The notes under the pieces: model-generated
Databases searched by the model: none
What the model was told of the DNA's origin: nothing
What the model saw: only the letters and a program-made list of their open reading frames with translations
Shown here: positions 23,125 to 33,435 of the stretch, in pieces
How the letters are laid out: every line of letters begins with the position of its first letter
How positions within the stretch are numbered: position 1 is the first letter of the stretch
Translations under genes and position numbers: made by a program
DNA from: Hippopus hippopus
Lineage: Eukaryota; Mollusca; Bivalvia; Cardiida; Cardiidae
DNA length: 64,000 nt
Direction of reading: 5' to 3'
Assembly: GCA_946811185.2 (NCBI GenBank)
Contig: OX328101.1
Location: forward strand, 28,008,122-28,072,121

Positions 23125-23425
23125 GCCGAGCCCCGGTAGCTCAGTCGGTAGCGTACAGGACTTGAGAACAGAGGGTCGTGAGTTCGATCCCCGGCTCGGC
23201 CAATTTCTTTCCGAGGATTGATGATAGTCATTGCGACAGGATTCATTCCTCTCTCACCGCTGATCGTTGTTTCGACGATGGTTATGTGGGAAAGCAACCA
23301 GTGGCTTGGAAAGAATATTGTGCGGAGTACTGGTAACAGAAACTCCAGGAAAGCATGGATAGGTGCACTGGCCGCCGCGATATAACTGAAATAATGTTGA
23401 AAACGGCGTTAAACACCATACAACC
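23125..23425 (+). mobile_element. tRNA-derived SINE (+ strand)
   Basis: Head gccgagccccggtagctcag with A box tagctcagtcggtag and B box gttcgatcc; ends 3' with aaaacggcgttaaacacc and atacaacc. Well preserved and closely similar to 6231-6521. Possible short target duplication aggcaaa at about 23116 and 23431. Inserted into a unit of the acceptor array. Confidence 0.9.
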
Positions 23426-23444
23426 ATCTACAGGCAAATGAACT

Positions 23445-23511
23445 ATGCTGTGGCACAAAGGAGTTTAATGCATCACCGTGATACATGAAAACAAGCAAAT
23501 CATCATATGGC
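23445..23511 (-). repeat. MITE family B fragment
   Basis: tttaatgcatcaccgtgat and caagcaaatcatcata are family B blocks. It is directly followed by a family A element. Confidence 0.55.
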
Positions 23512-23752
23512 CTGCAACACGCGAAAAGGGGCATTCGGACATTTGCGTAAAGTGTCGTCTCGGATCAGCCTGCGCAGTCCGCACAGGCTAATCCGAAACG
23601 ACACTTTCCGTTTTTATGTAATTTTCTGTTTTGCGCAACACTAATGTAGTTGTAAAGTACCGTCTCGGATTAGCCTGCGCGGCATGCGCAGGCTGATCCG
23701 AGACGACACTTTACGCAAATGTCCGAATGCCCCTTTTCGCGTGTTGCAGGCC
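23512..23752. repeat. MITE family A copy
   Basis: ggcctgcaacacgcgaaaag ... gcgtgttgcaggcc, 241 bp, slightly shorter in the middle than the other two. Confidence 0.88.
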
Positions 23753-24640
23753 ATATATACTTAACAAAAAAGTTGAGAAAATTGTGTTAGAGGAGCTATG
23801 GAAAAAAGATCTTTAGTGCCTTCAGTATTTTGAATTTCGCAGTATTATAAAGCGTCCATTTTTCTTCAGAATGATGTATTATTTGTGTCTATAGCACCTA
23901 TAGAAGCTGAATTAATCAATGTCAAAGTTGACTGGTCTTACCGCCATTTTTCACAAAATCGCAATAGTGACTAGTTTGAGTAAAGAGTATCACATTAGAG
24001 TCTCATCCAAAAAAACCTTTAATTGGCGCTTTGGATATTTACTTATCTCAGATAGTTTGAGCAATACTTTCCCAACTGAGCCGACATTTCAGTTTTCAAT
24101 TCAGTTCAATATCTCCCTTACTATCGCCCAGAATCGTCCAAGATTCTTTCAAGGCAGCGTGCTTGCAAGACATATCTCCCACTGAACATTTTTAGGACAT
24201 TTTGGAGTGAGGGTCCGCCACAGAATACTGGTACCACATTCAGACTCTTGTTGTGGTACTACAGAAGGAATGGAGGTTAGCGCATGCCGCTGAAGGGGGA
24301 CATACTCGTTACCGAAGGGATATTTTGAACTTTCTCATCTTTCATACGTAACATTTGAGGCTATTATGAGAAGGGACTTTCATAAATTTCATGTGACATT
24401 CAAAGGAATTGAATTTCAAGCAATTCCTTTTCTTAAGCTTATTCACACTTACTTTGCGAAAAATGACTTTGACCCCTGGGTTACTTGAGACTGTGCCACA
24501 ACAAGGATTAGTGCTATCAATCTAAACGAAACATTTTTTCAAGCGATGAAATGTATCTAATGAAATAAATAAAAACTGAATAAATGGTCGTTTTGGTATT
24601 CTTTCATTCCACGATTTTTTGAGATTTCCTAAACTTTTTT
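23753..24640. other. Intron stretch, no gene seen
   Basis: An 88-aa open frame at 23919-24185 has no recognisable motif and no splice context. The segment near 24225-24545 has ccacattcagactcttgttgtgg and, inverted, ccacaacaagg; it may be a decayed inverted-repeat element. Confidence 0.4.
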
Positions 24641-24820
24641 TTTAAGTATATGTTATTTTGGATCCATGAAACCTGTTTTGTAAAACAACCGACTGAATCA
24701 TGAGGTACAGTGATCTTTGACATGCAGAAAATTGACCAATTGCGGACTGCGCAGGCTGAACTGGGTCGATACTTTTTGCAGATGCGTTAATGTCCCTTTT
24801 CATAGAGGATGGCTCAAATG
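24640..24820 (+). repeat. MITE family B copy
   Basis: ttttggatccatgaaacc, accgactgaatcatgaggta, a gcggactgcgcaggctgaac core and gggtcgatactttttgcaga. Sits just upstream of the last part of the acceptor array. Confidence 0.7.
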
Positions 24821-25033
24821 TTATAGTGAAGGTTCAGTGACATTGTTTAATTTCATTTCCCAGCTCTGATGATAAATGTTTTAATTTAACGTATATTTAA
24901 CTTTTTTTTTTTCAGTGCTGACGGTTGATACAATAACAAAGCTACTGTAACCTAACTTTATCTACTTTTCAGACCTAACGTTTAGTGTAATATCAAGCTT
25001 ACAGTAACATTACCCTATTTCATATTTTCCCAG

Positions 25034-25151
25034 TTCTGACGGTAAATGTTTTATCAAAGCAACAGTACCTGACACCATTACAAGCTGGGTGGCCACAGCC
25101 TTCGCCGTTCACAATGAATCTGGACTCGGGATTGCACCCAAACCAGCAAAT
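25034..25151 (+). CDS. TEP/CD109 exon 7 (VPDTITSW segment)
   Basis: A 118-nt exon, phase 2 in and 0 out, acceptor ...tttcccag, donor gtgag. It encodes SDGKCFIKATVPDTITSW, then VATAFAVHNESGLGIAPKPAN. VPDTITSWVA.AF.V....GLG is a diagnostic A2M/C3 block. The first ~40 nt and the acceptor are repeated, diverged, many times in the upstream intron (22046-25020). Confidence 0.95.
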
Positions 25152-25708
25152 GTGAGTATTATGCATAAACACTCACACTGTAAATCTTTCCATAGCGATG
25201 AAGTTTTTCGACTTGTCCATATTGAACACATTTGCAGACGACAAATTATGTATTGCTCAAATGATGAGATTTGACCTTGAAAGGGTATAAAATGTGGTAA
25301 AAGGATATAACTTAGATAACCCAAATTTTCTCAATTTGTTTTACCCCTCTATGCGTCGTAGGTAAAATCAGGAGCTTTTTTGGACTGCTAAGATCATTTG
25401 GATCTCTACCAACCGCTTCTTTATTCAAGTCTATACGAGGATACGAGTACTTACGCCCCTTTAGTTGTGGTATTTTGAAAATATTGTTTTTATTAAGCAA
25501 TTTATACTTTTTTCATAAACCTATCTTTGCCTTAAACCTTATCAGCACCTAAGGAGAAAACAGAGGCTTTTGCATACGGCATAGATCAAGATCAAACTGC
25601 ATAGAACGTCTAACTTACAATCTTTCTGAGTTTATGTGGATCATATTTCAAGCAGTCAAAAGAGTTCAAAATAGGGGCCAAATAATGGGATTCATCTCTG
25701 GAAAAATA

Positions 25709-25775
25709 GAAAACATGTAGTAAAAAAGAGAAAATGCTATTGACCAGCACTTTCTCCCTTTCCACAATGTTTTTA
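25709..25775. repeat. Foldback family C copy
   Basis: gaaaacatgtagtaaaaaag ... ctccctttccacaatgtttt around aatgctattgaccagcac. About 70 bp before exon 8. Confidence 0.65.
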
Positions 25776-25844
25776 CAAGCCTTTTTTCTTAGTGGTGTTT
25801 ACATAAGGAATGGTTTGATAAAACAGTTGTTTGTTTCATTTCAG

Positions 25845-25958
25845 CTGGAAGTGTTCTTGAAATTTTTCATTCGACTCGAACTTCCCTATTCTGTTATCAG
25901 GGGAGAACAGTTAATTCTACAAGCGAGTGTCTTTAATTTCTTCGACACAGATATAGAA
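25845..25958 (+). CDS. TEP/CD109 exon 8 (MG7, SVIRGEQ)
   Basis: A 38-codon, phase 0-0 exon from ...tttcag to gtaagt. It encodes LEVFLKFFIRLELPYSVIRG followed by EQLILQASVFNFF. P(Y/F)S(V/I).RGEQ..L.A.VFN(Y/F) is the conserved MG7 start in C3, A2M and CD109. A ~115-bp tandem-repeat unit starts about 40 bp past the donor. Confidence 0.95.
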
Positions 25959-26257
25959 GTAAGTTGTCTGTTTAAGTTGAACTTCGAATGTAACTGTTAT
26001 CCTCTGTCAACAGCTTTAAGATGATTTGAATTTGTATTTTGTTACAATACATGCATTTGCGACGAACACAATTCATTGTATAACTACTATATAAGCACTC
26101 TCAGATGTGAATATATCATATATATTTATTGTGGTAATATAGGCCATTGGCCCAGTTTGCAAAACATCCAATAATACACATTGTTATGGCAACATGGAAA
26201 ACAGAAATGAATAATTATGTATAGGACTGATTGAAGTTAAATTATTATTATCAGTGT

Positions 26258-26332
26258 TTTTTTTTTTTTTTTTTTTTTTTTTTTGATAAGAAGTTGAACA
26301 GACTTTAAAAAAAAAAAATAAATAAATAAATA
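26258..26332. repeat. Homopolymer and AAAT-type microsatellite
   Basis: T run of about 27 followed by A run and aaataaataaataa. Probably slippage or the tail of an old retroposon. Confidence 0.7.
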
Positions 26333-26601
26333 ACCGAATAGAACTGGTCAGTTTTATTCGAAGATCAAAACATGCCACATGCACATGTTTATCCTGATCA
26401 ACACCAACCGACATGAATTTCAGTATATGCCAGATATATTAACAAATTAAACAATTAAATCGAAAAATGTGACGCAAGCTGAATATCCAGTAAATATTGA
26501 CCCCCCAAGTTACAAAATAAATGAAAAAAAAGGTTTTCCAAAAACAGCAAAACCCAAAATATTGCAATTTCAAAGTTGATTTCACCGCGAAAATACCTTA
26601 T

Positions 26602-26665
26602 CGGACAGGGTGGATACAACATCAGACTGCACGTTTTGTGCCGTCTGATCTTGATGTACACCGTA
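26602..26665. repeat. Foldback family D copy
   Basis: cggacagggtggatacaaca ... gatcttgatgtacaccgt around tgcacgttttgtgc. Confidence 0.6.
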
Positions 26666-26704
26666 AGCAAAAGGTCCTTGAGTAGCGCTTAGCAACCAAA
26701 GGGT

Positions 26705-27526
26705 TAAACATATTGTGATTATGTGAAAGAGAAAAATGAAATAAATACATAATAAATCAGTAGTACGGGTGCAATTAGTTCCGGATCTGGAGAATTTTAT
26801 GCACAAATTTGCAAATATTTAATAATTTGGCCTCATTTTGCACCGAAATAAATCTATAGAACGATTCAGTGTTTTCAAAATTGTGTTTTCCAATTAGATA
26901 TTCCTGTAATGATCGAATTGTTTACATTCAAAAAATACGTGATATTCATCATCTATTACTTCTATGTTTCCTAGAATACCATCAGGTCCAGGGGCCTTGC
27001 TTGGTTTTAGTTTATTTGATTAAGGTCTCGTTTTCTGTGATATTAGAATTCAGTATTTCTGTATGTTCAGAATCAGTGTAAGTTAAATCATCGGTGTTAT
27101 AGCTAAAACATTCATCTACTTTAAATAGACTAGAAAAATACTTGTGCCATTCCGATTTCAAAATACTGCTATGAAAAGATGCCTTCTCTTTGTTTCTTAA
27201 AATTTAGGATTTTTTCTTGCGTCAATTAATTTCTTCTTCCTTGCAGATAATATTAAGTTCTTTTTTATTTTGACCTTGGCTCTAAATTTCTTCTTGGCTT
27301 CGAGATAAGTCAGTAAGTCATTGTTATCATTACTATTCCTGAAGAGATTTAGTGTTGGTGTTTTCAATTGTTTTAGAGAATCTAATTCAGCATCCCACCA
27401 GTCGGGTTGAGAAAGTTTACGACAAACATGTTTACGATTAACGCATAGCCCTAACTCATGTGCTGTTGAAGTGTAAATTTCATTTAAGGATAAAACTAAT
27501 TCATTCACATTTTTAGGAATGCTGTC
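26705..27526 (-). pseudogene. LINE relic lacking its RT core
   Basis: On the - strand 27526-27197 reads a linker region (SQPDWWDAELDSLKQLKTP) homologous to the LINE at 890-3875, which has QPDWWDAQCDAVKQ. After a frame change comes KPSKAPGPDGIL, the first RT block, at about 27000. It is followed within a few codons by DDEYHVFFECKQF, which belongs after the RT at the C-terminus. So the catalytic RT was removed by an internal deletion of well over 1 kb. The tail continues to about 26705. Confidence 0.75.
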
Positions 27527-28048
27527 CTCTGTCACGCTGTTTATAACAGCTTTCAGATGATTTGATTTTGTATTTTGTTAAAATACATTGCAGCCAACAT
27601 AACTCACTGTATTCCTATGTAAGCATTCTCGGATGTAAATGTCCTCTGTCACGATGTTTTTAACAGCTTCAAGACGAATTGCTTTTGTAGTTTGTTAAAT
27701 TACATTGCGACACACATGATTCACTGTGTTACTATGTAACCACTCTCACATGTATTCTATTACGTCATACAACTTCCGCTCTCAAATGGGATGTGCAGTA
27801 AAACTATATTGATTTGTCAGTGCGTTTTTACTACTCGGTGGGCGCGGACGTGTCCACGTCGAGCTTTGCACTGTAAAACTTGTCAGTCTGTTACTATTCA
27901 TAGTAACAAAAGCTTAAGTTGTTATTCGTAGCAACATAATTATCTGGCCTATATTATTATTCGTAATAATATATTAGAGTTGTATCTAATTTTTTGCGAC
28001 CTCCACTTTGTGGCTTTTACGACATAACGTAACCACATGTTTTGAGTT

Positions 28049-29170
28049 ATGGCTGAGGTTCAAGTGCAGGCCAGTAAACCGGCAGCTAAAAAGTTGGTTT
28101 CGTCTTCTAAGACGTCAAAAATAGATGAAAATAACAACCCAAATACAAATTCGACTCGCTCTGTGACAGTGTCTCAATCGAATAATACTGGTAAAGTTCC
28201 TACTGCGGTCGGAACGAAGGACAATTCGGCCATCACGAAGGAAGTTTTGAACATATTGAAAAAAATGAACTCGCACGTCACCGCACAGGGAACCAGGTTA
28301 GAAAAACAAGAAGAAAAACTTGAATCGTTATTCAATCAGTTTAATGAAATTTATAATGCTGAACCTGGCTACGAGCCTTATGACGAGTCGTATGACGAAT
28401 CTCATGATGGCACTCTTTGCAACGAGGATGCCGAGTCGCTTAGTACGAAAGGCAAGACAGGCGTTTTTAAATGTTTAGTTGATAAGTTTCAGCAATGTGA
28501 AACTGTTGATGCAGAGGTAAATTGTGATTTGGCACACTTTGTCAACAGCTCCTTTAGAAATGGCTTACCAGATGATAAATTGAATGACATTTTAAAAGAC
28601 ATTCACAGACCCCAGAATTGTGAGTCTTTAGTAAAGACCAGAGTGAATCAAGGTATTTGGAGGCTGCTCAAAATGAACTCTCAAGCAGATGACAATAAAA
28701 TGCAGGCTATTCAAGAACTTTTAGTTAAAGCAACAGGTTGCATTGTAAAACTTGCTGACAAAGGTGCTGAAAAATTTGATGGGGAGGATGTTGATTGGAT
28801 CACCAATGCTGTTGCGTTATTGGGCCATGTGAATAAAATGATAAACATTCGACGTAAAGAGACCCACAAACCTGATTTAGACTCAAAGTACCACTATCTT
28901 GCTTCATCTTCTCTTCCCTACACTGAATTCCTTTATGGGGATGATAATGATGTCAACAGAAATGTGAAAGAAATAAATGATCTGAACAAACTTGGAAAAC
29001 CATCTGGTCGTGGTTTTCCACGTAGAGGATATCCCAGAGGTGCAAATAGTGGGAGACGTTTTCAGCCCTGTCAGAGAGGGGCCTTCAGAGGTAGAGGCTT
29101 TACTGCCAACAGTCGTGGTCGTCAAGAGACCCAGAATGTAAAAAACCAGAAAACAGCACCCAAGAAGTAA
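28049..29170 (+). CDS. DIRS gag-like protein (373 aa)
   Basis: An intact frame from ATG 28049. The N-terminus is Ser/Thr/Asn/Lys-rich, then a predicted coiled-coil-like stretch (EVLNILKKMNSHVTAQG and EKQEEKLESLF). An acidic EPYDESYDESHD segment follows, then a helical region, and the C-terminus is RGG-rich (GRGFPRRGYPRGA, FRGRGFTANSRGR). This layout is usual for the first ORF of DIRS elements, a nucleic-acid-binding capsid-like protein. No CCHC knuckle seen. The only uninterrupted gene of the element. Confidence 0.85.
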   Translation: MAEVQVQASKPAAKKLVSSSKTSKIDENNNPNTNSTRSVTVSQSNNTGKVPTAVGTKDNSAITKEVLNILKKMNSHVTAQGTRLEKQEEKLESLFNQFNEIYNAEPGYEPYDESYDESHDGTLCNEDAESLSTKGKTGVFKCLVDKFQQCETVDAEVNCDLAHFVNSSFRNGLPDDKLNDILKDIHRPQNCESLVKTRVNQGIWRLLKMNSQADDNKMQAIQELLVKATGCIVKLADKGAEKFDGEDVDWITNAVALLGHVNKMINIRRKETHKPDLDSKYHYLASSSLPYTEFLYGDDNDVNRNVKEINDLNKLGKPSGRGFPRRGYPRGANSGRRFQPCQRGAFRGRGFTANSRGRQETQNVKNQKTAPKK

Positions 29171-29175
29171 ATACG

Positions 29176-30153
29176 GTGAGTTCTGACAAATTTGAAGCTG
29201 GTAGACTAAGATATTTTTTAGATAATTGGAAAAAATTAACAACGGATCATTCCGTGTTAGATATAGTGCAAAATTGTCACATTGAATTTCTCAAAGGTGC
29301 TAATCAAGTAAAAACTTCTTACAATGAAAGGAGATTTCCACATATAGAAAATATAATTATGGATCAAGAAATTCAAAAGCTTTTATCTATGAAAGTTATC
29401 AAAGAGGTAAAACATGATCCAAATGAATTCATTTCTCCCATTTTTGTCATTCCAAAGAAAGATGGAGACTATAGAATGATACTAAACCTGAAAGAATTGA
29501 ATGAATTCATTGAGTATCACCATTTTAAAATGGAGCATTTCGAAACTGTTTTAAAATTAGTGAAGCCAGGGACATTTCTCGCTTCAATTGATATTCGGCA
29601 TGCTTATTATTCAATCTTTATTGCCCCTGAACACCAAGTAAAATTGAGATTTGTAAAGTCTGGAAAATTTTACCAATATCAAGCTTTACCAAATGGTATT
29701 TCTTGCGCACCTAAGCAGTTCACTCGCCTAATGAAACCAGTTTATGCATCTCTACGCATGCTTGGCCATACCCTATCTGGTTACATTGATTATTCAATTT
29801 TGATGGGTGATACCTTTACAGAATGCGAAAACAATGTTTTGGATACCGTCAATCTTATGACTGAGGTTGGGTTTATCATTCATGAGAACAAATCTGTTTT
29901 TATACCAACACAAAGGATCACTTTTCTTGGCAATGATATTGATTCAGTTGCAATGATTGTTTCTTTGCCAGCCAATAAAGTGGCTAAATTAGTCCAAGCA
30001 TGCATAGAGTTGTATAACGAAGAAATTGAAGTTATTAGACAGGTTACAAGAGTTCTAGATCTCATGGTTTCTTCTTTTTCTGCTGTACAGTTTGGTCCGT
30101 TACATTACAGAGAAATAGAGAGAGCAAAAATCTTAACATTGCATGAGAATTGA
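29176..30153 (+). CDS. DIRS reverse transcriptase (partial polyprotein)
   Basis: An open frame of about 325 aa that begins just after the gag stop at a GTG, so the true start or a frameshift/splice is unclear. RT blocks seen: SPIFVIPKKDGDYRMILNLK, TFLASIDIRHAYYSI (catalytic Asp), YQALPNGISCAPKQFTRLM, and YIDYSILMG where the second catalytic box should be (Y)xDD; here it reads IDYS, so the second Asp is lost. Then ITFLGNDIDS. Ends in TGA at about 30153 in front of the RNase H region. Confidence 0.85.
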   Translation: MSSDKFEAGRLRYFLDNWKKLTTDHSVLDIVQNCHIEFLKGANQVKTSYNERRFPHIENIIMDQEIQKLLSMKVIKEVKHDPNEFISPIFVIPKKDGDYRMILNLKELNEFIEYHHFKMEHFETVLKLVKPGTFLASIDIRHAYYSIFIAPEHQVKLRFVKSGKFYQYQALPNGISCAPKQFTRLMKPVYASLRMLGHTLSGYIDYSILMGDTFTECENNVLDTVNLMTEVGFIIHENKSVFIPTQRITFLGNDIDSVAMIVSLPANKVAKLVQACIELYNEEIEVIRQVTRVLDLMVSSFSAVQFGPLHYREIERAKILTLHEN

Positions 30154-30958
30154 GGTGATTACGATTCAAACGTGTTAATTACTTCCGAAATGAGAGAAGA
30201 ACTCATTTGGTGGATTGATTATCTTCCATCCCAAAAGAGGGATATTTGTCATGGAAATGCTAAGAAAAGTATTACTTGTGATGCATCGTGATCAGGATGG
30301 GGTGCAGTTTGTGAAGATACAGAGATTGGGGGTCGATGGTCTTTTGCCGAAGTAAATCACCACATTAATTACCTAGAATTACTGGCTATTAGTCATGCTG
30401 TCCAATCATTCTGCAAGTTTGACATAGATACTCATGTTCAAGTTCGATCTGACAACACATGTGCTGTGTCTTATATAAGAAACATGGGGGGGCAAAATAG
30501 AGATCTTGAACTCGATTACTAAACAAATTTGGCAGTGGTGTATTACAAAAAATATATGGTTGTCAGCAACGTATATCCCAGGGGTAATAAATGAGGCTGA
30601 TTCACTTTCGAGAGAATTTGATGATAGCACTGAGTGGATGTTAAACAAAAGTATATTTAATGCTATTGTAAAGGAATTTGGCCTACCAGATATTGATATG
30701 TTTGCATCCAGATTGAATAAGCAAGTGCAGAACTTTGTATCATGGAAGCCTGATCCAGATGCTGTGGCAATTGATGCTTTTTCTATAAAGTGGTCAGAAA
30801 AATTGATATATGCTTTTCCACCTTTCAGTGTAATTGGACGCGTTGTACAGAAAGTTCATTTGGACAAGGCAGAGGTGGTCCTGGTGGTGCCTATTTGGAT
30901 AACGCAGAACTGGTATACAGCAGTTCTTCAGATGTTAGTGAGGGATCCTTTAATCTTA
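30154..30958 (+). pseudogene. DIRS RNase H and following domain, broken
   Basis: Continues the RT frame with SEMREELIWWIDYLPSQKRD, a TGA inside DAS*SGWGAV near 30290, then INYLELLAISHAVQSF and VQVRSDNTCAVSYIRNMGG. A frame change near 30490-30510 leads to SATYIPGVINEADSLSRE, then DIDMFASRLNKQVQNFVSW and YAFPPFSVI. This is the DIRS-type RNase H with its usual downstream domain. Two stops and one shift make it non-functional. Confidence 0.82.
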
Positions 30959-31985
30959 AAAGTAATGGGCAAAACTCTGAGGATACCACAGTCAGACAAA
31001 GTTCACTCCCTTGTAAACAAACTACATTTGATAGTATGTCGCATATCAGGCGATCCTTCCAAAACAAAAATTTATCAAGCAGGTCTGTTGAAATTATCAT
31101 GGCATCGTGGCGACCCTCCACTCAGAAGCAATATGCCTCATATATTAACAGATGGGTTCAGTTCTGTTCTGAAAGGCAAGAAAATATTGTTCAAACCTCT
31201 ATTGATGTAGTGATTGGGTATTTAACTAAACGTTTCAATGAAGGACTTTCTTATGAAACACTTAATTCAGCACGAAGTGCATTATCAAATCTAAGTTCAA
31301 GATGGTTACCATGTTGGATCACATCCATTGGTTGTAAGATATATGTCTGGAGTGTTTAATTTACGCCCTACAAGACCGAGATATTCAGAGACTTGGGATG
31401 TTTCTAAAGTTCTGTGTAATTAAAAAATGCTGCCACCAGACCATAAATTGACATTAAAGTTACTCAGTTACAAGTTAGTTACTTTAATTGCATTGACTCA
31501 GGCAAGTCGATCGCATTCGATTAGTTTATTAACGTTAGAAAATATTCGGAAAGATGAGACATCTTTCACTGTGTATTATAGTGGGTTGTCAAAAGCAAAC
31601 TCGTAGAGGTAAAAGGAACCCTGTTTTGACATTAAGAAAGTACACTCCAGATCAGAGAATCTGTGTATATAGCGCTTTGCAAGAATATATTTCAAGGACA
31701 AAATCTTTGAGAGGGAATGAAAAGATGTTATTCATAAGTTACATTAAACCATTCAAGCCAGTTGTAACAGCAACAATCAGCAGGTGGATTCGTGCTGTTT
31801 TAACACTCTCAGGTATAGATGTCAGTAAATTCAAAACACACAGCACAAGATGTGTGTCAACATCTAAAGCAAAACAGTCAGAAATTCTTAAAGTCGCTGA
31901 CTGGGGAACAGATAAAACTTTTGCTCAATTCTATGAAAAACCAATAGAAGATGTTAGTGCCTTTCAAGAGGCGATTCTCCAGTAG
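30959..31985 (+). pseudogene. DIRS tyrosine recombinase, frameshifted
   Basis: The N-terminal SAM-like part reads EIIMASWRPSTQKQYASYIN and IDVVIGYLTKRF; a stop follows near 31357. LSYKLVTLIALTQASRSHSI near 31465-31520 carries the first catalytic Arg. After another shift, KFKTHSTRC near 31835 gives HxxR and FAQFYEKP (Tyr codon about 31932-31934) the nucleophile. At least two frame changes, so inactive, but all recognisable catalytic residues are present. Confidence 0.82.
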
Positions 31986-32049
31986 ACATGTAAGTTATCT
32001 TCTTTTGCTATTCGTCGTAGCACAAAAAGCTGTGTCTTGAGTGTTAAAG

Positions 32050-32408
32050 TCTCATTTGAGACCGGAAGTTGTATGACGTAATGGAATCCCCCCAAACAAA
32101 CTTGACTTACCTGGAAGTTGACGTTTGGTTGGGATTCTATGTAGTCATATAACAACTGGAGGGATCAAATGCCCTCCCTCTTCCCACCCTTTACAATGAA
32201 TGAAAGTACAATTCAGATATATTCAATTGATATACATCTTTATTTGACCTCCTCTTATCGACAAACCTACTTGTGAATCGTTTCCAAGACTGACAAATCA
32301 ATACAGTTTTACTGCACATCTCATTTGATCCCTCCAGTTGTTATATGACTACATAGAATCCCAACCAAACGTCAACTTCCAGGTAAGTCTAGTTTGTTTG
32401 GGGGGATT
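32050..32408. repeat. DIRS internal complementary region and right terminus
   Basis: 32085-32170 and 32325-32407 are inverse complements over about 83 bp (tacctggaagttgacgtttg and its inverse). 32050-32085 is the inverse of the element's left end. Confidence 0.88.
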
Positions 32409-33435
32409 ATACGACAATATTAAACTGACACTAACTAGATTCCGTGTATCATATTCGTGAGTTCCCGTGCGATGTATTGGGTTGTAACAAAGTGTCGAAG
32501 TCAGCTCATTGAATATGCAAATGTCTCGATTTAGTTTTTCCAAGCAGTACAAGGCTTATATACTATATATGGCCACGTTTTAGTTGGGAAAAGTTTAACT
32601 AAGACAATCGTATTTTCGATGAGTCTTTCTTCAGAAAGGCTCATCTTCCGAACTGACTAACTTACAGCAACTGCTGTTACTACATTCTGTTTTGACCCTG
32701 TTGAAACTACATAAAAGTGATCTTCGTGGAAATGGACAATGAATGTGCTGAAGAAGTATAGGTATGAACACGAGTGGAATGGACAAGGATTTGGTTGTCT
32801 ATATCACTGAGACAATCCACAAGCTTTGTCTATCCGTCTTAGACCACATGGGATGAGGGCCATTCTTCAGTTATTTCCCTTGATTCCTCTCCAGTACTCC
32901 ATTGGTCCTGAGAAGGGAATTACTTGGTTTTTATGCTTGATTTCCTTGCACTGAACAGATATGTTCTTGAGATACTATATCAAGTAAATCTAGTTATATT
33001 GTTTTACAAATCGATATATACGAAGGTCCTGAGGATTAAGAACAGAATTTTGAATTTAATTACATGGGGACCTTACATATATATCATAAATCCTTATTAA
33101 ATTTATTGCAACATCCACAAAGGAACCGAAGATAAAAACAAAGGAATACAGGTGAAAGGACCAATTTTTTTATTTGGTTACTTTCAGCCTTTATCTGGCA
33201 AGGGAGACACTTGAATTTATAGGAATGGCCCCATTGTAATACGTTATATATGCGATAAACGGACCAAACACTAAGGGCTGATAACCTAGTTTAACGGAAC
33301 CGTGGTTTAAAGTATAAATATATTTGTGATGGGTGCTTTGATAGTTATTATAACCTCGCGGAGTGTATGTTGCATACGTGCGCTTGTCGTTGTGGTAAAA
33401 ATAGAAAGCGCAGCTTTATTCTGGTTTTTCTACAG
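32409..33435. other. Intron stretch, no gene seen
   Basis: Contains a possible fold (cgatgagtctttcttcagaaaggctcatc near 32618-32645). No protein motif in any frame. Confidence 0.5.

Larger units (their letters stand above)
22046..25033 (+). repeat. Tandem array of exon 7 acceptor-plus-start units (interrupted)
   Basis: Units of about 55-62 bp each hold a pyrimidine tract, AG and a diverged copy of the first ~40 nt of exon 7 (ttctgacggtaaatgt..atcaaagc.acagt). AG or its equivalent lies at 22088, 22142, 22831, 22929, 22991, 23049 (AG lost), 23109, 24862, 24914 and 24971; the real exon acceptor is 25032-25033. A partial unit starts at 22046. The array is broken by a tandem-repeat element (22161-22829), a SINE (23125-23425) and a family A MITE (23512-23752). 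Some copies stay open in the exon's frame for 20 or more codons (22833, 22090), others have stops. Either an intronic minisatellite that grew from the exon edge, or remnants of alternative exon starts. Confidence 0.8.
26000..27756. repeat. ~115-bp tandem repeat, three copies, split by insertions
   Basis: The unit (cctctgtcaacagctttaag ... attcactgtattactatgta ... ctctcagatgt) occurs at about 26000-26113, 27527-27640 and 27643-27756. Copies 1 and 2 are separated by a poly-T/A tract and a LINE; copy 3 ends where the DIRS element begins. Confidence 0.75.
27757..32408 (+). mobile_element. DIRS-type tyrosine-recombinase retrotransposon, ~4.65 kb
   Basis: Contains gag-like, RT, RNase H and tyrosine recombinase frames in DIRS order. 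Left terminus 27757-27821 (attacgtcatacaacttccg...) and right terminus 32289-32408 are inverted over gatttgtcagt / actgacaaatc. An internal complementary region at 32050-32170 is the inverse of the left end joined to the inverse of the right end (ccggaagttgtatgacgtaa next to tccccccaaacaaac), the arrangement DIRS uses to form a circle. No target duplication is expected or seen. Coding frames have several stops and shifts, so this copy is dead. Confidence 0.92.

Noticed and set aside
23125..23200. Possible tRNA gene
   Set aside because: A and B boxes and a 7-bp acceptor-like pairing exist, but the anticodon arm and T stem do not fold and the sequence continues as a SINE with other copies.
28904..29242. 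112-aa - strand frame
   Set aside because: Antisense shadow of the DIRS gag Gly/Arg-rich end.
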